Assembly: GCF_022919215.1 (NCBI RefSeq)
Contig: NZ_CP095046.1
Location: forward strand, 1,292,501-1,356,500
DNA: 64,000 nucleotides
Origin: Hymenobacter cellulosilyticus
Lineage (GTDB): Bacteria; Bacteroidota; Bacteroidia; Cytophagales; Hymenobacteraceae
Reading direction: 5' to 3'
Both the position numbers and the translations under genes were made by a program. Numbering within the stretch: position 1 is the stretch's first letter; every line of letters starts with the position of its first letter. This document shows positions 52,798 to 63,162 of the stretch, piece after piece. The notes under the pieces are model-generated. The model was not told the origin of the DNA. It was given only the letters and a program-made list of their open reading frames with translations, and ran no database searches.

Positions 52798-54019
52798 GTG
52801 ATTCTTAAGAAAGTTAACTTTCGTTTAGCTCGCCTGGCGTTTCTGCTATGGGCCGGTGTAAGCACGGCTTCCGGCCTGAGCTGCACCAAAGATGCCGCCA
52901 CCCCGCAGGCCGCGGCTCCCGAAACAACCCCGGCCGCTGCCCCTCATTTGGTCAGCAGCACGCTGATCGGGGAATACTCGCCTGCCGTGCTGGCCGGGCG
53001 CGTCAAGGATATCCCGCTGGTAGGGCCCTGGTAAAGTACCCGATTCGGGTGTACCGGCTAACCTATACGACCCTCGACAACAGCGGCAAAAGCATCACGG
53101 CCTCCGGGGCCCTGCTGGTGCCGGTGAGCACCCAGGCCATGCCGCTGCTGAGCTACCAGCACGGCACCATCCGACCCGACGACGAAGGCCGTGCCCCTTC
53201 TTACTACACCACGAGCAGTGAGGTATACTCGGCCGTGTCAGTGCTGGCTTCCACGGGCTACATCGTGTCGGCTCCTGACTACATTGGCTACGGCGCTTCC
53301 AAAAACTTGCCGCACCCGTACGAGCACGCCGCTTCCCTGGCCTCGGCTTCCCTGGATATGCTGCGGGCCGCCCGCGAGTTTGCGGCCAAGGAAAAGGTGG
53401 CGCTCAACAGCAAAAACTTCCTGTTGGGTTACTCTGAAGGCGGTTACGCCACCCTGGCCCTGCACAAGCTGATTGAGGAAAAAGCCGCCACCGAGTTTAC
53501 CGTCACGGCCAGTGCGCCCGGCGCGGGTGCCTACCACAAAACTGCCTTTGCCGACTACATCCTGAAGTCGAACGAGCCGCTGAACTTCCTGAGCACCTAC
53601 GTGTGGGTGCTGGATACTTACAACCGCACCTATGGCCTGAACCGGCCCATCAACTACTACGTGAACGAGCCCTGGGCCACCCAGCTCCAAACCAACCTCT
53701 ACGGCGAAGTGCCCAGCCGCGCCAGGAGCTGTTTACGGCCAAGTTCCGCCAGGGCATTCTGGAAAAAACTGACCAGCCGATGCTAGCCGCCTTCCGCGAC
53801 AACGACATCTACGACTGGCAGCCAAAGGCTCCGCTGGCTTTGTTTCACGGCACCGCCGACGACTACGTGCCGTTCTTCAACTCCCAGGATGCCTACAACG
53901 CTATGAAAGCCCGTGGCGCCACCCAGGTTACGCTGCGGCCCATTGCAGGGGGCAACCACTTCTCCTCGGCGCCCAACTATACGCTGCAGGCCTTTGCCTT
54001 CATTTCGCAGTATTACTAA
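52798..54019 (+). CDS. Alpha/beta hydrolase lipoprotein (secretory lipase-like), two frameshifts
   Basis: Three frames join into a 407-residue protein when one G is added at 53023-53025 (restoring IPLVGALVKYPIRVYRLTY) and one C at 53712-53714 (restoring GEVPQPRQELFTAKF). The start is GTG at 52798; the signal ends GLSC (lipobox-like). The hydrolase core has GYIVSAPDYIGYGAS, nucleophile elbow LLGYSEGGYATL, acid GTADDYVPF and His in GGNHFSSAPNY. The plan resembles secretory lipases and alpha/beta hydrolases of Bacteroidota. A 30-bp stem terminator follows. Confidence 0.8.
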
Positions 54020-54032
54020 AGAGTCGTAAAGC

Positions 54033-54096
54033 GCCGCCCCTAACAAAACAGCGCCACTTCCCGGCTGGGAAGTGGCGCTGTTTTGTTAGGGGCGGC
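54033..54096 (+). terminator. Long perfect hairpin (30-bp arms), bidirectional terminator
   Basis: Arms 54033-54062 and 54067-54096 are perfect 30-bp complements with a four-base loop (GGCT). They contain TAACAAAACAGCGCC and its complement. It lies 14 bases after the hydrolase stop and just before the convergent gene end at 54104. The length is well above the usual 8-15 bp for such a terminator. Confidence 0.85.
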
Positions 54097-54103
54097 ATTA
54101 GCG

Positions 54104-54460
54104 TTATTGCACGGTAGGTGTAGGAGTCAGGGCCTGCCGCGTCCAGGAACCAGCCAGGGCGGCCAATCCACCGACCAAACCGCTGAGCACGGCCGCCAGG
54201 ATGACTACGGCCCAGCCGTTGCCGCCGAGCGGGAGCAGTTGAGCAACCCGGTCGGCCAGGATGCCTTCATTCTTGACGTTGAACCACACGGCCAGCATAA
54301 ACCAGCCCATGCCCACTCCGTTGAAGCCCGCCATAAACGCCCGGCCGCCGGGCGCCGGTAGCAGGAAAGCGGCGGCAAAGCAAATGGGCGTGACAATCCA
54401 CCAGGGAAGAAAAAATTGCGCTACGGCGCATACAACGAAGATTACTAGAAATAAACGCAT
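54104..54460 (-). CDS. Multi-pass membrane protein
   Basis: 118 residues with about four membrane segments: FLVIFVVCAVAQFFLPWWIV, PICFAAAFLLP, MAGFNGVGMGWFMLAVWF and WAVVILAAVLSGLVGGLAALAG. Small, basic ends; no motif. It resembles small hypothetical membrane proteins of Bacteroidota. It ends next to the long hairpin and is followed, on its 5' side, by the penicillin acylase gene on the same strand (52 bases). Confidence 0.7.
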   Translation of the reverse strand: MRLFLVIFVVCAVAQFFLPWWIVTPICFAAAFLLPAPGGRAFMAGFNGVGMGWFMLAVWFNVKNEGILADRVAQLLPLGGNGWAVVILAAVLSGLVGGLAALAGSWTRQALTPTPTVQ

Positions 54461-54512
54461 ACCAAGTAATGGTTAAAATGGTAAACAATTGGGGTAAGAT
54501 AGAAGATATAAG

Positions 54513-56946
54513 TTACTTCTGCAGCGTCCAGGCGGCCTGCACCCGCGGGTGCTTTTCGTCGGCGGTGCGCAAAAAAACCAGCTCAGTGAGTTGCCCGGCG
54601 CTCCAGGTGTCAATCAGGTTCTCGTAGTAGGCTGAGCCCGGGTTGCCCGACTGCCCGCCGGGGTACACACCATACGCCTGCACCTGCGGGCCCAGGGCCA
54701 CCACCATCCGCCACGACGGGCCGTTGCGCTGGGAGGTGGCATTCACGATGCCAGCTCCGCCGCCCACGTTCAGATCCATGCGGCCGAAGCCGGGGAGTTG
54801 GGCCAGGTGCAGAATGTCGGTGCTTTTCTGGTTGGCCCAGCGCCAGTCGTTGCCCAGGGCGCCAAACTTGCGGGTGAGCGAGTCGGTGGCAAACTGCAAA
54901 GACTGCAGCGCCAGGGTTTCCAGGGTTTCTTTGGCCGGGGTGCGCCGGTCATCAATCCAGCGGGAGGTGGGCTCCTGCAGCAGCAGCGTATTGGTCCGGT
55001 CCCGGCTGGGGTTGCGCATTTCCAGGCCGGTAGCTTTCAGCCCGAAATCATCATCCCAGAGCCGCTTCACCAGGTTGGCGTACCACAGCTCGAAGATGCT
55101 GGGCCCGATGGCGTCGGCCTCGTAGAAGTAGTTCCAGCGGCTGAGCTCGTCGTACACCCGGCGCTCGGCTGCCGGCAACTGCCCGGATTGTACCAGGCTC
55201 AGCATCCGGGGCAGCATCAGCTGGGCGTTCAGGTTGAGGTTGTCGTTTTGGAGCAGGCGCAGGCTGTCGGGTGTTACGCGGCTCATGCTGGCCAGCCGCT
55301 CATTGATGCGGTGCCCCCGCTCGTAGCTGGCGTACTGCCAGTTGAGGTAGTAGGGGTAGTCGGGGCCGGCCGAAAACTGGTTGGCCGAGCTGACGAAGCC
55401 CCGGGCCGGGTTTTTCACGTGCGGATTCTGGGCCTGCGGAATCCAGCCCTGCCAGTCGTAGGCCGGGTCGGTGCCGTCGAGAATGAACTTGCCCTGGTTG
55501 CGCCACTTCAGCGGAAACCGCCCGTTGGGCCAGATGGCAATGTCGTTCTGGCTGCTGGCGAAAATGAAGTTCTGGGCCGGTGAGCCGTAGCTGGTCAGGG
55601 CGGCAGTGTAGTCCTGGTAGTTCTTAGCCCGGTTCAGCTTATAAAAGGCCAACACCTCGTTGTCGGCGTCGTGGGCCGTCCAGCGCATGGCGTGCCGGGT
55701 GGGTGTTTCGGTCAGAAAACTCTTTTCATCCTTGTCGTACACGATGGGGCCGTGGTGGGTGTAGAGCACCGTATCGTACCGGTCGGGCTGACCGCGCACC
55801 ACAATGTGCTCCACCTCCCGGCGCACCGGTTTCCAGCGCCCGTCGTGCCAATACTCGCGCTGGGAAGCATCCTTAAACTTGAGCTGGTAGAAGTCGAGCA
55901 CGTCGGCGGCCACGTTGGTCACGCCCCAGGCCACCTCGTTGTTGAACCCGATAATCACCGTGGGGGCGCCCGGAATCGTGACGCCGTACACATTTACCCC
56001 GGGGCTGAGAGTTGTACCTGGTACCAAATGCTGGGCAGGTTGAGCTGCAAGTGCGGGTCGTTGGCCAGAATCGGGAAGCCCGAGGCCGACTTTTTGCCGT
56101 CCACGGCGAAATTGTTGGAGCCCAGCTCTGGGTCGGGCTCATTGCGCTGGACCTTATCCGACATGGCCGCCGTGAAGGAAGGCGGCGTAGCCGGAGCCGG
56201 CAAGGGCTTGAAATCGAGTGGCGTACCAACCGGCACAATCGGGTCTTCGCGCTGCGGGTAATCGGGAAACAGGTCTTTCACCACCGCCGGACCGTACTTG
56301 TTCAGGGCGTTGGACAGACGCATATCGTCGGAGCGGCCACTCAGGTCGAAGGCCATGTACTTGAGCAGCAATGAGCTTTTTATCGGGGCCCAAGCCTCGG
56401 GGCGTAGTCCAGCAGCTTGTACTCGAACGGGTAGTCGCGCGGGCTCAGGCTCTGGATGTAGGCATTGATACCGTCGGAGTAAGCCGTGAGTACCGTGCGG
56501 GTCGTGAGGTCGGCCAGCATAGCCGCCGTCGACTTCTCGGCCCCGAACTTCAGACCCATGCGGCGGAAGAACCGGTCGGTTTCGAGCCGGGCCGGCCCCA
56601 CAATTTCCGACAGCCGCCCGGCTGCCACGTGGGTCACGAAATCCATCTGCCAGAGCCGGTCCTGGGCCGTGAGGTAGCCCTGGGCAAAGTACAGGTCGTG
56701 GTCATTCTGGGCGAAGATGTGAGGCACGCGCTTATCATCAAAGCGCACCTGCACCGGCTGCTGCAGGCCGGGCAGCGTCAGGGTGTGGGAAGAGGGAAAG
56801 CCACTGGCGGGCTCAGCATTGCGCCAGAAGCCCTGAAACGGGCTCAGAAACTTGCCGAAGGGCGGAATGTCGCCGTGCTTGGTGTTCAGCACCCAGGTCA
56901 GGGCCAGGGCAATAGCAGTAGCTAGAAAGGCTTTAATCCACTTCAT
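54513..56946 (-). CDS. Penicillin acylase family (Ntn hydrolase) protein, two frameshifts
   Basis: Three frames join when one C is added at 56399-56402 (restoring LDYAPEAWAPIKSS) and one base at 55997-56004 (restoring QLSAPGVNVYGVTIPG), giving an 811-residue precursor. The N-terminus is a membrane anchor or signal (MKWIKAFLATAIALALTWVL). The self-cleavage site and N-terminal nucleophile Ser is in LGSNNFAVDGKKSASG; the next motifs FPILANDPHLQLNLPSIWY and VIIGFNNEVAWGVTN are typical, and the Asn of NNE is the oxyanion residue. It probably acts in the periplasm on an acyl-amide; the substrate is unknown. Confidence 0.88.
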
Positions 56947-56975
56947 GGGCCGGGTGGGCGGGGCGTAGCTAAAAA

Positions 56976-57011
56976 TGAGAACTGGCCGCCGGGAGCACCC
57001 AGGCGGCCAGT
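56976..57011 (-). terminator. Hairpin terminator
   Basis: Stem ACTGGCCGCC / GGCGGCCAGT (10 bp) with an 11-base loop; on the minus strand a TCTCATTTTT run follows. It closes the barrel gene that ends at 57033. Confidence 0.8.
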
Positions 57012-57032
57012 ATAATTACTAGTTAAAAACGA

Positions 57033-57632
57033 TTATTGCGCGGCAGCGGCCGTTTTCGGGAAGAAAATCTGGAAGCCAACAGATATACCCCAGTTATTGA
57101 TGCCGGTGCCTTGCAACTGGGTACTGTTGCGGCGGTAGTACGGTTGTACTTCTAAGGCTACCATAGGTGAGATAAAATAATCGTAACCCACGCTCACACC
57201 CAGAGTGCGGTAATCACCTTTGCTTTTTCGCTCAAAGCTGTTCTGCAATTCATCAGTTGTGCGCGCCGTAAAGCCTGTAATGCCATACGACGCCTGGCCA
57301 AAAAATTTGTGCTTCTCGGCCTCTACGACGTAGTAGCGGGCAAATGGCGCTACCCGATAATCAAACACATTTGATTTCGTACTTGCGTAGTCCTTGTAGC
57401 GAAGCAGGGAGTAAGCCAGATTTACTTCCGCTCCCAGGGCTAAACGGTTCACAACAAAAAAGCCGACTGTAGGGGTAATGCCAATGGAAAATTCCTTGGC
57501 GTATCCGCCTCGGGCAGTATTGTAGGAAAGTTGGGAAAGGCTGGTCCCTACCATCAGGCTGCCTTTCTCGGTTTGAGCAAAGACAGTGGTTGCAGCGGCT
57601 AATAAGACACTGGTAGCGAATAACTTTTTCAT
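57033..57632 (-). CDS. Outer-membrane beta-barrel protein
   Basis: 199 residues from the ATG at 57632. A signal peptide (MKKLFATSVLLAAATTVFAQ) precedes strands KGSLMVGTSLSQLSYNT, FSIGITPTVGFFVVNRLALGAEVNLAYSLLRY, VAPFARYYVVEAEKHKFFGQASYGI, RTLGVSVGYDYFISPMVALEVQPYYRRN and a last strand WGISVGFQIFF. The terminal aromatic strand is typical of the OmpA-like barrels. It is probably in the outer membrane and has its own terminator; function unknown. Confidence 0.8.
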   Translation of the reverse strand: MKKLFATSVLLAAATTVFAQTEKGSLMVGTSLSQLSYNTARGGYAKEFSIGITPTVGFFVVNRLALGAEVNLAYSLLRYKDYASTKSNVFDYRVAPFARYYVVEAEKHKFFGQASYGITGFTARTTDELQNSFERKSKGDYRTLGVSVGYDYFISPMVALEVQPYYRRNSTQLQGTGINNWGISVGFQIFFPKTAAAAQ

Positions 57633-57676
57633 GAAAATGGAAGGTTGAAACAAGAGTAATGTGAGGCGAAACAAAA

Positions 57677-57704
57677 CAAAAAAGGCCACATAGCGTGGCC
57701 TTTT
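57677..57704 (-). terminator. Hairpin terminator of the rlpA gene
   Basis: Stem AAAAGGCCAC / GTGGCCTTTT with a five-base loop. It is 31 bases past the stop of the minus-strand gene at 57735. Confidence 0.85.
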
Positions 57705-57734
57705 AACTGTTTCAACGGAAAAATTATTGCGGAG

Positions 57735-58562
57735 CTACAAGTTCTCGGCCTGCCGCACCATGCCTGCAATGCCTAGCTCCTTGAGGCGTAGCTTTACGGC
57801 TTCGGCCTCGGCCTTGTCGGCAAATTGGCCCACGATAACCCGGTTGTAGGGCTTACCGTTCTGGGTGCTTTCGGCAATGGTCACGGTCAGCTTTTCGTCC
57901 AGGGCCTGAATTTTAGCTTGCACGTTCTGGGCGTTGCGCGGGTCGCCGAAGGTACCGGCCTGGACCACGAAGGTCGGCGCCGGGGCGGGCACTACTACCA
58001 CATCGGCGGCTTCGGTGGCGCCGGCCACTACGTCGGTCAGGGTCGTAACCGCAGCCAGCGTGGCTACAGCCGAGTCGGAGGCCAAGGCGGCCAGGTTTTC
58101 GGGCGCATCCGTCGGGCCCAGGGGCGTGTCGCTGGGTACTACCTCAGCCACTACCGATACGGCGCCGCGGCGCACGATGTCCAGGGGGCGGGCCGCTACC
58201 TCCGAGAGGTCCAGAATCCGCTCGTGGCGGAAAGGGCCCCGGTCGGACACCCGTACTACCACGGACTTGCCGTTGGTGGGGTTGGTTACGCGGAGCTTGG
58301 TGCCGAAGGGCAGGGTTTTATGAGCGCAGGTATACTTAAAGCGGTCAAACCGTTCGCCGTTGCTGGTCCGGTGACCCTGATGCTCGCGTCCGTACCAGGA
58401 GGCCCGGCCGCGCATCACTACGGAGCGGGAAGCCGAGGCCGAGGCCGGTTTTTCTTCTTCAAAACGCGTAGCCCGGGCTGCTTGAGGGAGGGCCGTGAAC
58501 AATGCAAAAAGCAGGGCCATCATCAAGCCGGAAACATGCAGTCGTGTCGGTATCAACTTCAT
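57735..58562 (-). CDS. rlpA: RlpA-like septal ring protein with SPOR domain
   Basis: 275 residues from the ATG at 58562. A signal peptide (MKLIPTRLHVSGLMMALLFALFTALPQA) is followed by the double-psi barrel of RlpA: GRASWYGREHQGHRTSNGERFD, YTCAHKTLPFGTKLRVTNPTNGKSVVVRVSDRGPFRHERILDLSEVAA. It has the Asp-Arg-Gly-Pro motif and a His residue typical of the family. A Thr/Val-rich linker leads to a C-terminal SPOR domain (TFVVQAGTFGDPRNAQNVQAKI...YNRVIVGQFADKAEAEAV). It probably binds denuded glycan at the division septum. Confidence 0.9.
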   Translation of the reverse strand: MKLIPTRLHVSGLMMALLFALFTALPQAARATRFEEEKPASASASRSVVMRGRASWYGREHQGHRTSNGERFDRFKYTCAHKTLPFGTKLRVTNPTNGKSVVVRVSDRGPFRHERILDLSEVAARPLDIVRRGAVSVVAEVVPSDTPLGPTDAPENLAALASDSAVATLAAVTTLTDVVAGATEAADVVVVPAPAPTFVVQAGTFGDPRNAQNVQAKIQALDEKLTVTIAESTQNGKPYNRVIVGQFADKAEAEAVKLRLKELGIAGMVRQAENL

Positions 58563-58909
58563 TCGTTTGCTGGTTGGTGAGCATAACAAAGCTAGAAGAG
58601 GATTCCATACTGCCTAACCGATTCCAACGCCATTAGTCAACCATCACCGGGCTACATTGTGTTTTTTTGACAAAATTTGCATTTAATTAATTGCCTCAAA
58701 AGGCCGAAAATCACCGATTGTGTTTCATTGAGGCGGATTTTGCACTATTAATGGAGGGTTGGCGAATGCCGTTAGAAATAAGACTATGCGCCGGTAAAAA
58801 AATTTTGGCATTCACTGCTCAGCTATCTTCGGAGCCGTGTTGCACATGTCCCGGAATTTCCCTAAGGGTGTAAGCCGGCTGGTTGCTGGCTTTTGCCGTA
58901 CTTTGCCCC
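58563..58909. other. AT-rich divergent intergenic region
   Basis: 347 bases between divergent genes (rlpA on minus, DUF72 on plus). The stretch 58655-58700 is AT-rich, with a T-run and TTGACA at 58667-58672 before TTAATTAATT, a possible promoter. No gene is supported. Confidence 0.4.
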
Positions 58910-59824
58910 ATGGATTTTGGCCGCCTTTCCGACCTGCGCTACGTTGATTTTCGCCTCCCACCCGACCACCCCGACACGGCGGCGGTGCTGGCCCGGGCGC
59001 AGGCGGCCGGGCCGGTTACGCCCCGTATATATATAGGGTGTCCGATCTGGACGAATAAGGCCTGGCTGGGCTCGTATTTTCCGGCCGGTATCAAGGACCC
59101 CGACTACCTGCACCACTACGCCCGGCAGTTCAACAGCATCGAGCTGAACACAACCCACTACCGGATTCCGGACGCGCCCACCGTGCGCAAATGGCGCGAC
59201 GCGGTGCCCGGCAGCTTCCGCTTCTGTCCCAAGCTGCCCCAAAGCATCAGCCACGAGCGGGAGCTCTACAACGCCGACGAACTGACGACGACCTTCTGCC
59301 GCTCCATCAGCGGGCTGGACGAGCGGCTGGGAATGGCGTTTTTGCAGCTGCCGCCCACCTTTGGCCCCGAGCATCTGCCCCGGCTGGAGCGTTACCTGCT
59401 CGACTTTCCCGACTACGTGCCCCTGGCTGTGGAGCTGCGCCACCCGGCCTGGTACACCAACGCGAGGCAGCGTGACGCGGTGTTTGCCATGCTCGAAGCC
59501 CTGGGCAAAACCCTGGTGCTGACCGACGTGGCCGGCCGCCGCGACGTGCTGCACCAGCGCCTGACCACCCCCGTGGCCTTTATCCGCTTCAATGGGCACG
59601 GCCTCGTTGGCAGCGACTACGAGCGCGCCACGGCCTGGGCCGAGCGGATTGCGGGCTGGCTGCAGGCCGGGCTGCACACGGTGTACTTCTTTATTCACCA
59701 GAAAGACATCATGCACTCCCCGCTCTGGGCGCAGTTTTTCATCGAGAAGCTGCACGCCCTAACCGGCTTGGAAGTACCGCCGCCGCATATTATTCCGCAG
59801 CCGGTGCAGGGGAGCTTGTTTTAA
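58910..59824 (+). CDS. DUF72 (YecE-like) family protein
   Basis: 304 residues from the ATG at 58910 (MDFGRLSDLRYVDFRLPPD). DUF72 is a TIM-barrel domain. Visible motifs: PRIYIGCPIWTNKAWLGSYFPAG, YARQFNSIELNTTHYRIPDAPTVRKW, FRFCPKLPQSISHERELYN, GMAFLQLPPTFGPEHLPRL, PLAVELRHPAWY and AFIRFNGHGL. The length and order are normal. Its biochemical function is not established. The gene stands alone. Confidence 0.92.
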   Translation: MDFGRLSDLRYVDFRLPPDHPDTAAVLARAQAAGPVTPRIYIGCPIWTNKAWLGSYFPAGIKDPDYLHHYARQFNSIELNTTHYRIPDAPTVRKWRDAVPGSFRFCPKLPQSISHERELYNADELTTTFCRSISGLDERLGMAFLQLPPTFGPEHLPRLERYLLDFPDYVPLAVELRHPAWYTNARQRDAVFAMLEALGKTLVLTDVAGRRDVLHQRLTTPVAFIRFNGHGLVGSDYERATAWAERIAGWLQAGLHTVYFFIHQKDIMHSPLWAQFFIEKLHALTGLEVPPPHIIPQPVQGSLF

Positions 59825-59936
59825 GCTTCCGCCAGCCAAGCCGGCCGCAGAATTCCTGGGGCGGCCTACCGTCCGGACTTCGTGAATTAACGTACCTTGG
59901 GCTAAGACGTTTGTTCTGCTGCCTTACCGCTGGTTT

Positions 59937-62040
59937 ATGAAGCCTTGGAGTACTCTTCGCCGGTTTGCCGCCGGCTTGTTGGTATTGTCGTGCCTGCCCG
60001 CCGCGCCGGGGTGGGCCCAAGTAGAGGAGCCGGCCGGGCATTGCCTGCTGCTGCCCATAGTGCCGGCCGAACGGGCCCGGCAGGCGGGGCTGGTGGTAGA
60101 AGGCGAGGTACTTGATGCCCGCAGCTTCTGGGATACCCGCCACCAGCGTATCTACACGGCCCATCAGATTCGGGTGTATAGCGTGCTCAAAGGCTCGGCC
60201 CCGGCCCAGCTTACTATCCTCACCGAGGGTGGCCGGGTGGAGCTGGAGGAGCAGCGCCTAACCAACACGCTACGGCTGCAGGCCGGTGAACAAGGTGTAT
60301 TTTTTCTGCGGCCAGCTACTTTTGCGGGTACCGGAGCGGCTTTCTGGGCGCCCTATGCCAGTGAGCAGGGCTTTATCCGCTACCACCTCACCGATGCTTC
60401 GGCCTCTGAGCCTTTCCGTAGCTATCCACTCATCGGCGCCGACTTCTACGACGAGCTGACGGCCGCCTTAGGGCAGCCGCGGCGGGTGCTCCAGCCTAAT
60501 CCGGCGCTGCAACAGGCCCAGTTGCGCCGCAGTCAGCCCGTGGAAGCCGCGAAGGGGCAGGCCCCGGTGATTAGCTCGTTGAGTCCAACCGCAATACCGG
60601 CCGGGGTGGAAGGCGTGCTGACCATTGGCGGCTCCGGCTTCGGTGCTTCGCAGGGCACCGGCAAGGTCGAGTTTCGCAACGCCGACGACGGGGAGTATCT
60701 TTTGTGCAGGCCCAACCCTCCGATTACCTCAGCTGGACTGATACCCAGATACGGGTACGGGTACCGTCGTATAGCTCTACGGGCAATCCGGCGGGCTCGG
60801 GCACGCTGCGCGTAACGACGGCCGGGGGCTTGCAAAGCCTAAGCGGCACCCCGCTGATTGTGCCTTACGCTGCTACCAACGTGCAGGTGCAGGGTTCCTC
60901 TACCATCTTGCGGCCTAACCACATCAATCAGAACGGGGAAGGCGGCTACACCTTCCGCTTCGAGCCGAACTTTGTTACTAATCAGCCCGCAAGAGCTGCT
61001 TTCGAGCGGGCCCTGGAAGCGGGCTGGCGCTGCCGAACCGGGGTGAACTGGACCATCGGTGCCCCACGCACCACAACTACCACGGGCTCCGACGGCGAAA
61101 ACTCAGTAGGCTTCGATAAAGGCAGCGAGCTACCCGACCGGGTGTTGGGCCGCACCACGAGCTACTACAAGGGCTGTATCAATGCCAACGGCAGCATCAG
61201 CTTCCAGGTGAGTGAAATCGACATGCAGTTCGACGACGGCGTGAACTGGCAGTATGGCCCCGCGCTGCCCAGCTTAACGCAGTTTGACTTTGAAACCGTA
61301 GTGCTGCACGAGCTGGGCCACGCCCAGCAATTAGGCCACGTGATTACGGCGGCGGCCGTCATGTATTATGGCGTAAATCAGGGCCGCTCTAACCGTACCC
61401 TGACGGCCAACGACCAGACCGGGGGCGGTTTGTGCTGCGCACCCGCAGCTTTCCGGGCGCTGGCTGCGGCCCCTCGCCCATGCTGCCGGCTCCGCTGACC
61501 AAACTAAATGTCGCGGCCGTGAGTGGGACGGGGGCCGAAATAACATGGACCACGCGGGCGGAGTGTTTTGTAAACAGCTTCGTAGTACAGCGGGCCGCCG
61601 ATACTACCGCCTGGCAGACCGTGAGCACGGTAGCCGCCGGAGTTGCCACCAACGCGTACCGCGTAGTAGATGCGCAGCCGCTGCCGGGCCTGAGTTACTA
61701 CCGTCTGCGGGTGCGCCGCCCCGATGGAAGCTTCGACAACACGGCCCCGCTGCTGGTGCAGGATAACTCCGTGAGCCGCGAGGCCCTGCAGATTTTTCCC
61801 AACCCGGTAACCGGAAGCCGGCTCCAATTCCTGTTTACCAGCCCTAGTGAGGGCAGTTTGTCCCTGTTTATCTACGATGCCGTTGGGCGCCGGTATGAGC
61901 CTCAGGGTATTACCAGCCGGGCCGGTACCAATACGCTTTCTATCAACATAGAAGCTCTGCGGCCGGGCTGGTACGTGCTGCGCTGGCGCGACGATGCCGG
62001 CAACTCGGGAGCAACCAACTTCGTGAAGCTCGGCAACTAG
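59937..62040 (+). CDS. T9SS-secreted matrixin-like metalloprotease with IPT/TIG domain, two frameshifts
   Basis: Three frames join after one G is added at 60690-60693 (restoring NADDGGVSFVQAQPSDY) and one G at 61421-61425 (restoring QTGGRFVLRTRSF), giving about 701 residues. In order: a signal peptide, a region with a YTAHQIRVYSVLKG strand, an IPT/TIG beta domain (SSLSPTAIPAGVEGVLTIGGSGFG), a metalloprotease domain with the zinc motif HELGHAQQLGH (HExxHxxxxxH), a fibronectin-like region (SYYRLRVRRPDG) and a T9SS type A tail (IFPNPVTGSRLQF). The protease probably is surface-exposed or released. Confidence 0.85.
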
Positions 62041-62052
62041 TAGGCCGGGCTT

Positions 62053-63000
62053 TTAGCGCTCCAGCAACATGGCTCCGTAGGAGTAGCCGCCGCCAAACAC
62101 GGTAATAATTACCCGCTCCCCAGCCTTGATCTGGTCTAGCTGCTCTGATAAGGCAATGGCCGCGCCGGCACAGCCCGTGTTGCCCAGCCGGTCGATGTTG
62201 GACACGGCCCGCTCCTCGGGCAGGCCCAAGGTTTGCAGCACGTTGCGGGTAATGCGCAGGTTGGCCTGGTGCGGAATCAGCCAGTCGAGGTCGGCGGTGG
62301 TCAGGCGGTTGCGTTCCAGAATCTGCTCGGTTACCCGGGCCATGTACTGGCAGGCGTGGATAAACACGTCCTTGCCGTAGGGCATGATAATTCCCTTGGC
62401 TACCGGCGTCAGGGTTACGGCTTCGTTGGCTTTGCCGATGCCGCCGGCCCCGGCCGTAATCAGGTCCCGCACGAGCAGGTCGGTGGGGGCCAGGCGCTCC
62501 TTGCTGATGAGCAGGGCCGAGGACCCGTCGCCCCAGAGGTGGCCGGCTACGGTGTCTTCTTCGTTGTTGTAGGCCGTGTTGTGCTCCGATACTACCACCA
62601 GGGCGCGGCTGGCTTTGCCCATGGCAAAGTAGCCTTCCACAATTTCAATGGCGTTGAGCAGCGACGAGCAGGCCGACGAAATACTAACTACCGGAATGTC
62701 CGTGACGCCAATGGCGCGCTGCACGGCGTGGGCCAGCGTAAAGATGGTGTCGTGGGGCGTGTAAGTAGCACCCACGATGAGGTCCACGGCGGCGGCGGGA
62801 AACAGGGGAGTGTCGGCCAGCACCCGTTCGGTGGCTTCGATGGCCATGGTGTTGGTATTTTCCCCCACGGCCGCCTTGCGCCGTTCCCGAATCCCCGTCC
62901 GTTCAATAATCCACTCGTGCGACAGGCCGTTCAAACGTGTGAAGTGCTCGTTGGTAATGACTTGGGCGGGCAGATAGGCCGCCACCTGATGAATGTACAC
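62053..63000 (-). CDS. fabH: 3-oxoacyl-ACP synthase III family protein (FabH-like)
   Basis: 315 residues, most likely starting at GTG (63000: VYIHQVAAYLPAQVITNEHF). The usual FabH start and the catalytic triad are visible: Cys in ISSACSSLLNAIEI, His in WLIPHQANLRI and Asn in LGNTGCAGAA. It makes acetoacetyl-ACP or related products with an acyl-CoA starter; non-fatty-acid ketosynthases of this type also occur. No other fatty-acid genes are adjacent, so it may be a secondary copy. Confidence 0.88.
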   Translation of the reverse strand: MYIHQVAAYLPAQVITNEHFTRLNGLSHEWIIERTGIRERRKAAVGENTNTMAIEATERVLADTPLFPAAAVDLIVGATYTPHDTIFTLAHAVQRAIGVTDIPVVSISSACSSLLNAIEIVEGYFAMGKASRALVVVSEHNTAYNNEEDTVAGHLWGDGSSALLISKERLAPTDLLVRDLITAGAGGIGKANEAVTLTPVAKGIIMPYGKDVFIHACQYMARVTEQILERNRLTTADLDWLIPHQANLRITRNVLQTLGLPEERAVSNIDRLGNTGCAGAAIALSEQLDQIKAGERVIITVFGGGYSYGAMLLER

Positions 63001-63162
63001 GGGTGGAAAAAGAAACGTAGGAAGACAGGTGAAAGAGGCCGCAAGGTACGCCAAGCAGTGCAAAAATGGACTATTTGCCGGGTAGGCGCGTACTTTGGGA
63101 AACCTCTGCGCGTTCAAACGCTTAATCGTTGGCCTGAGTTTGTAGTAGTTCCCATAAAGATT

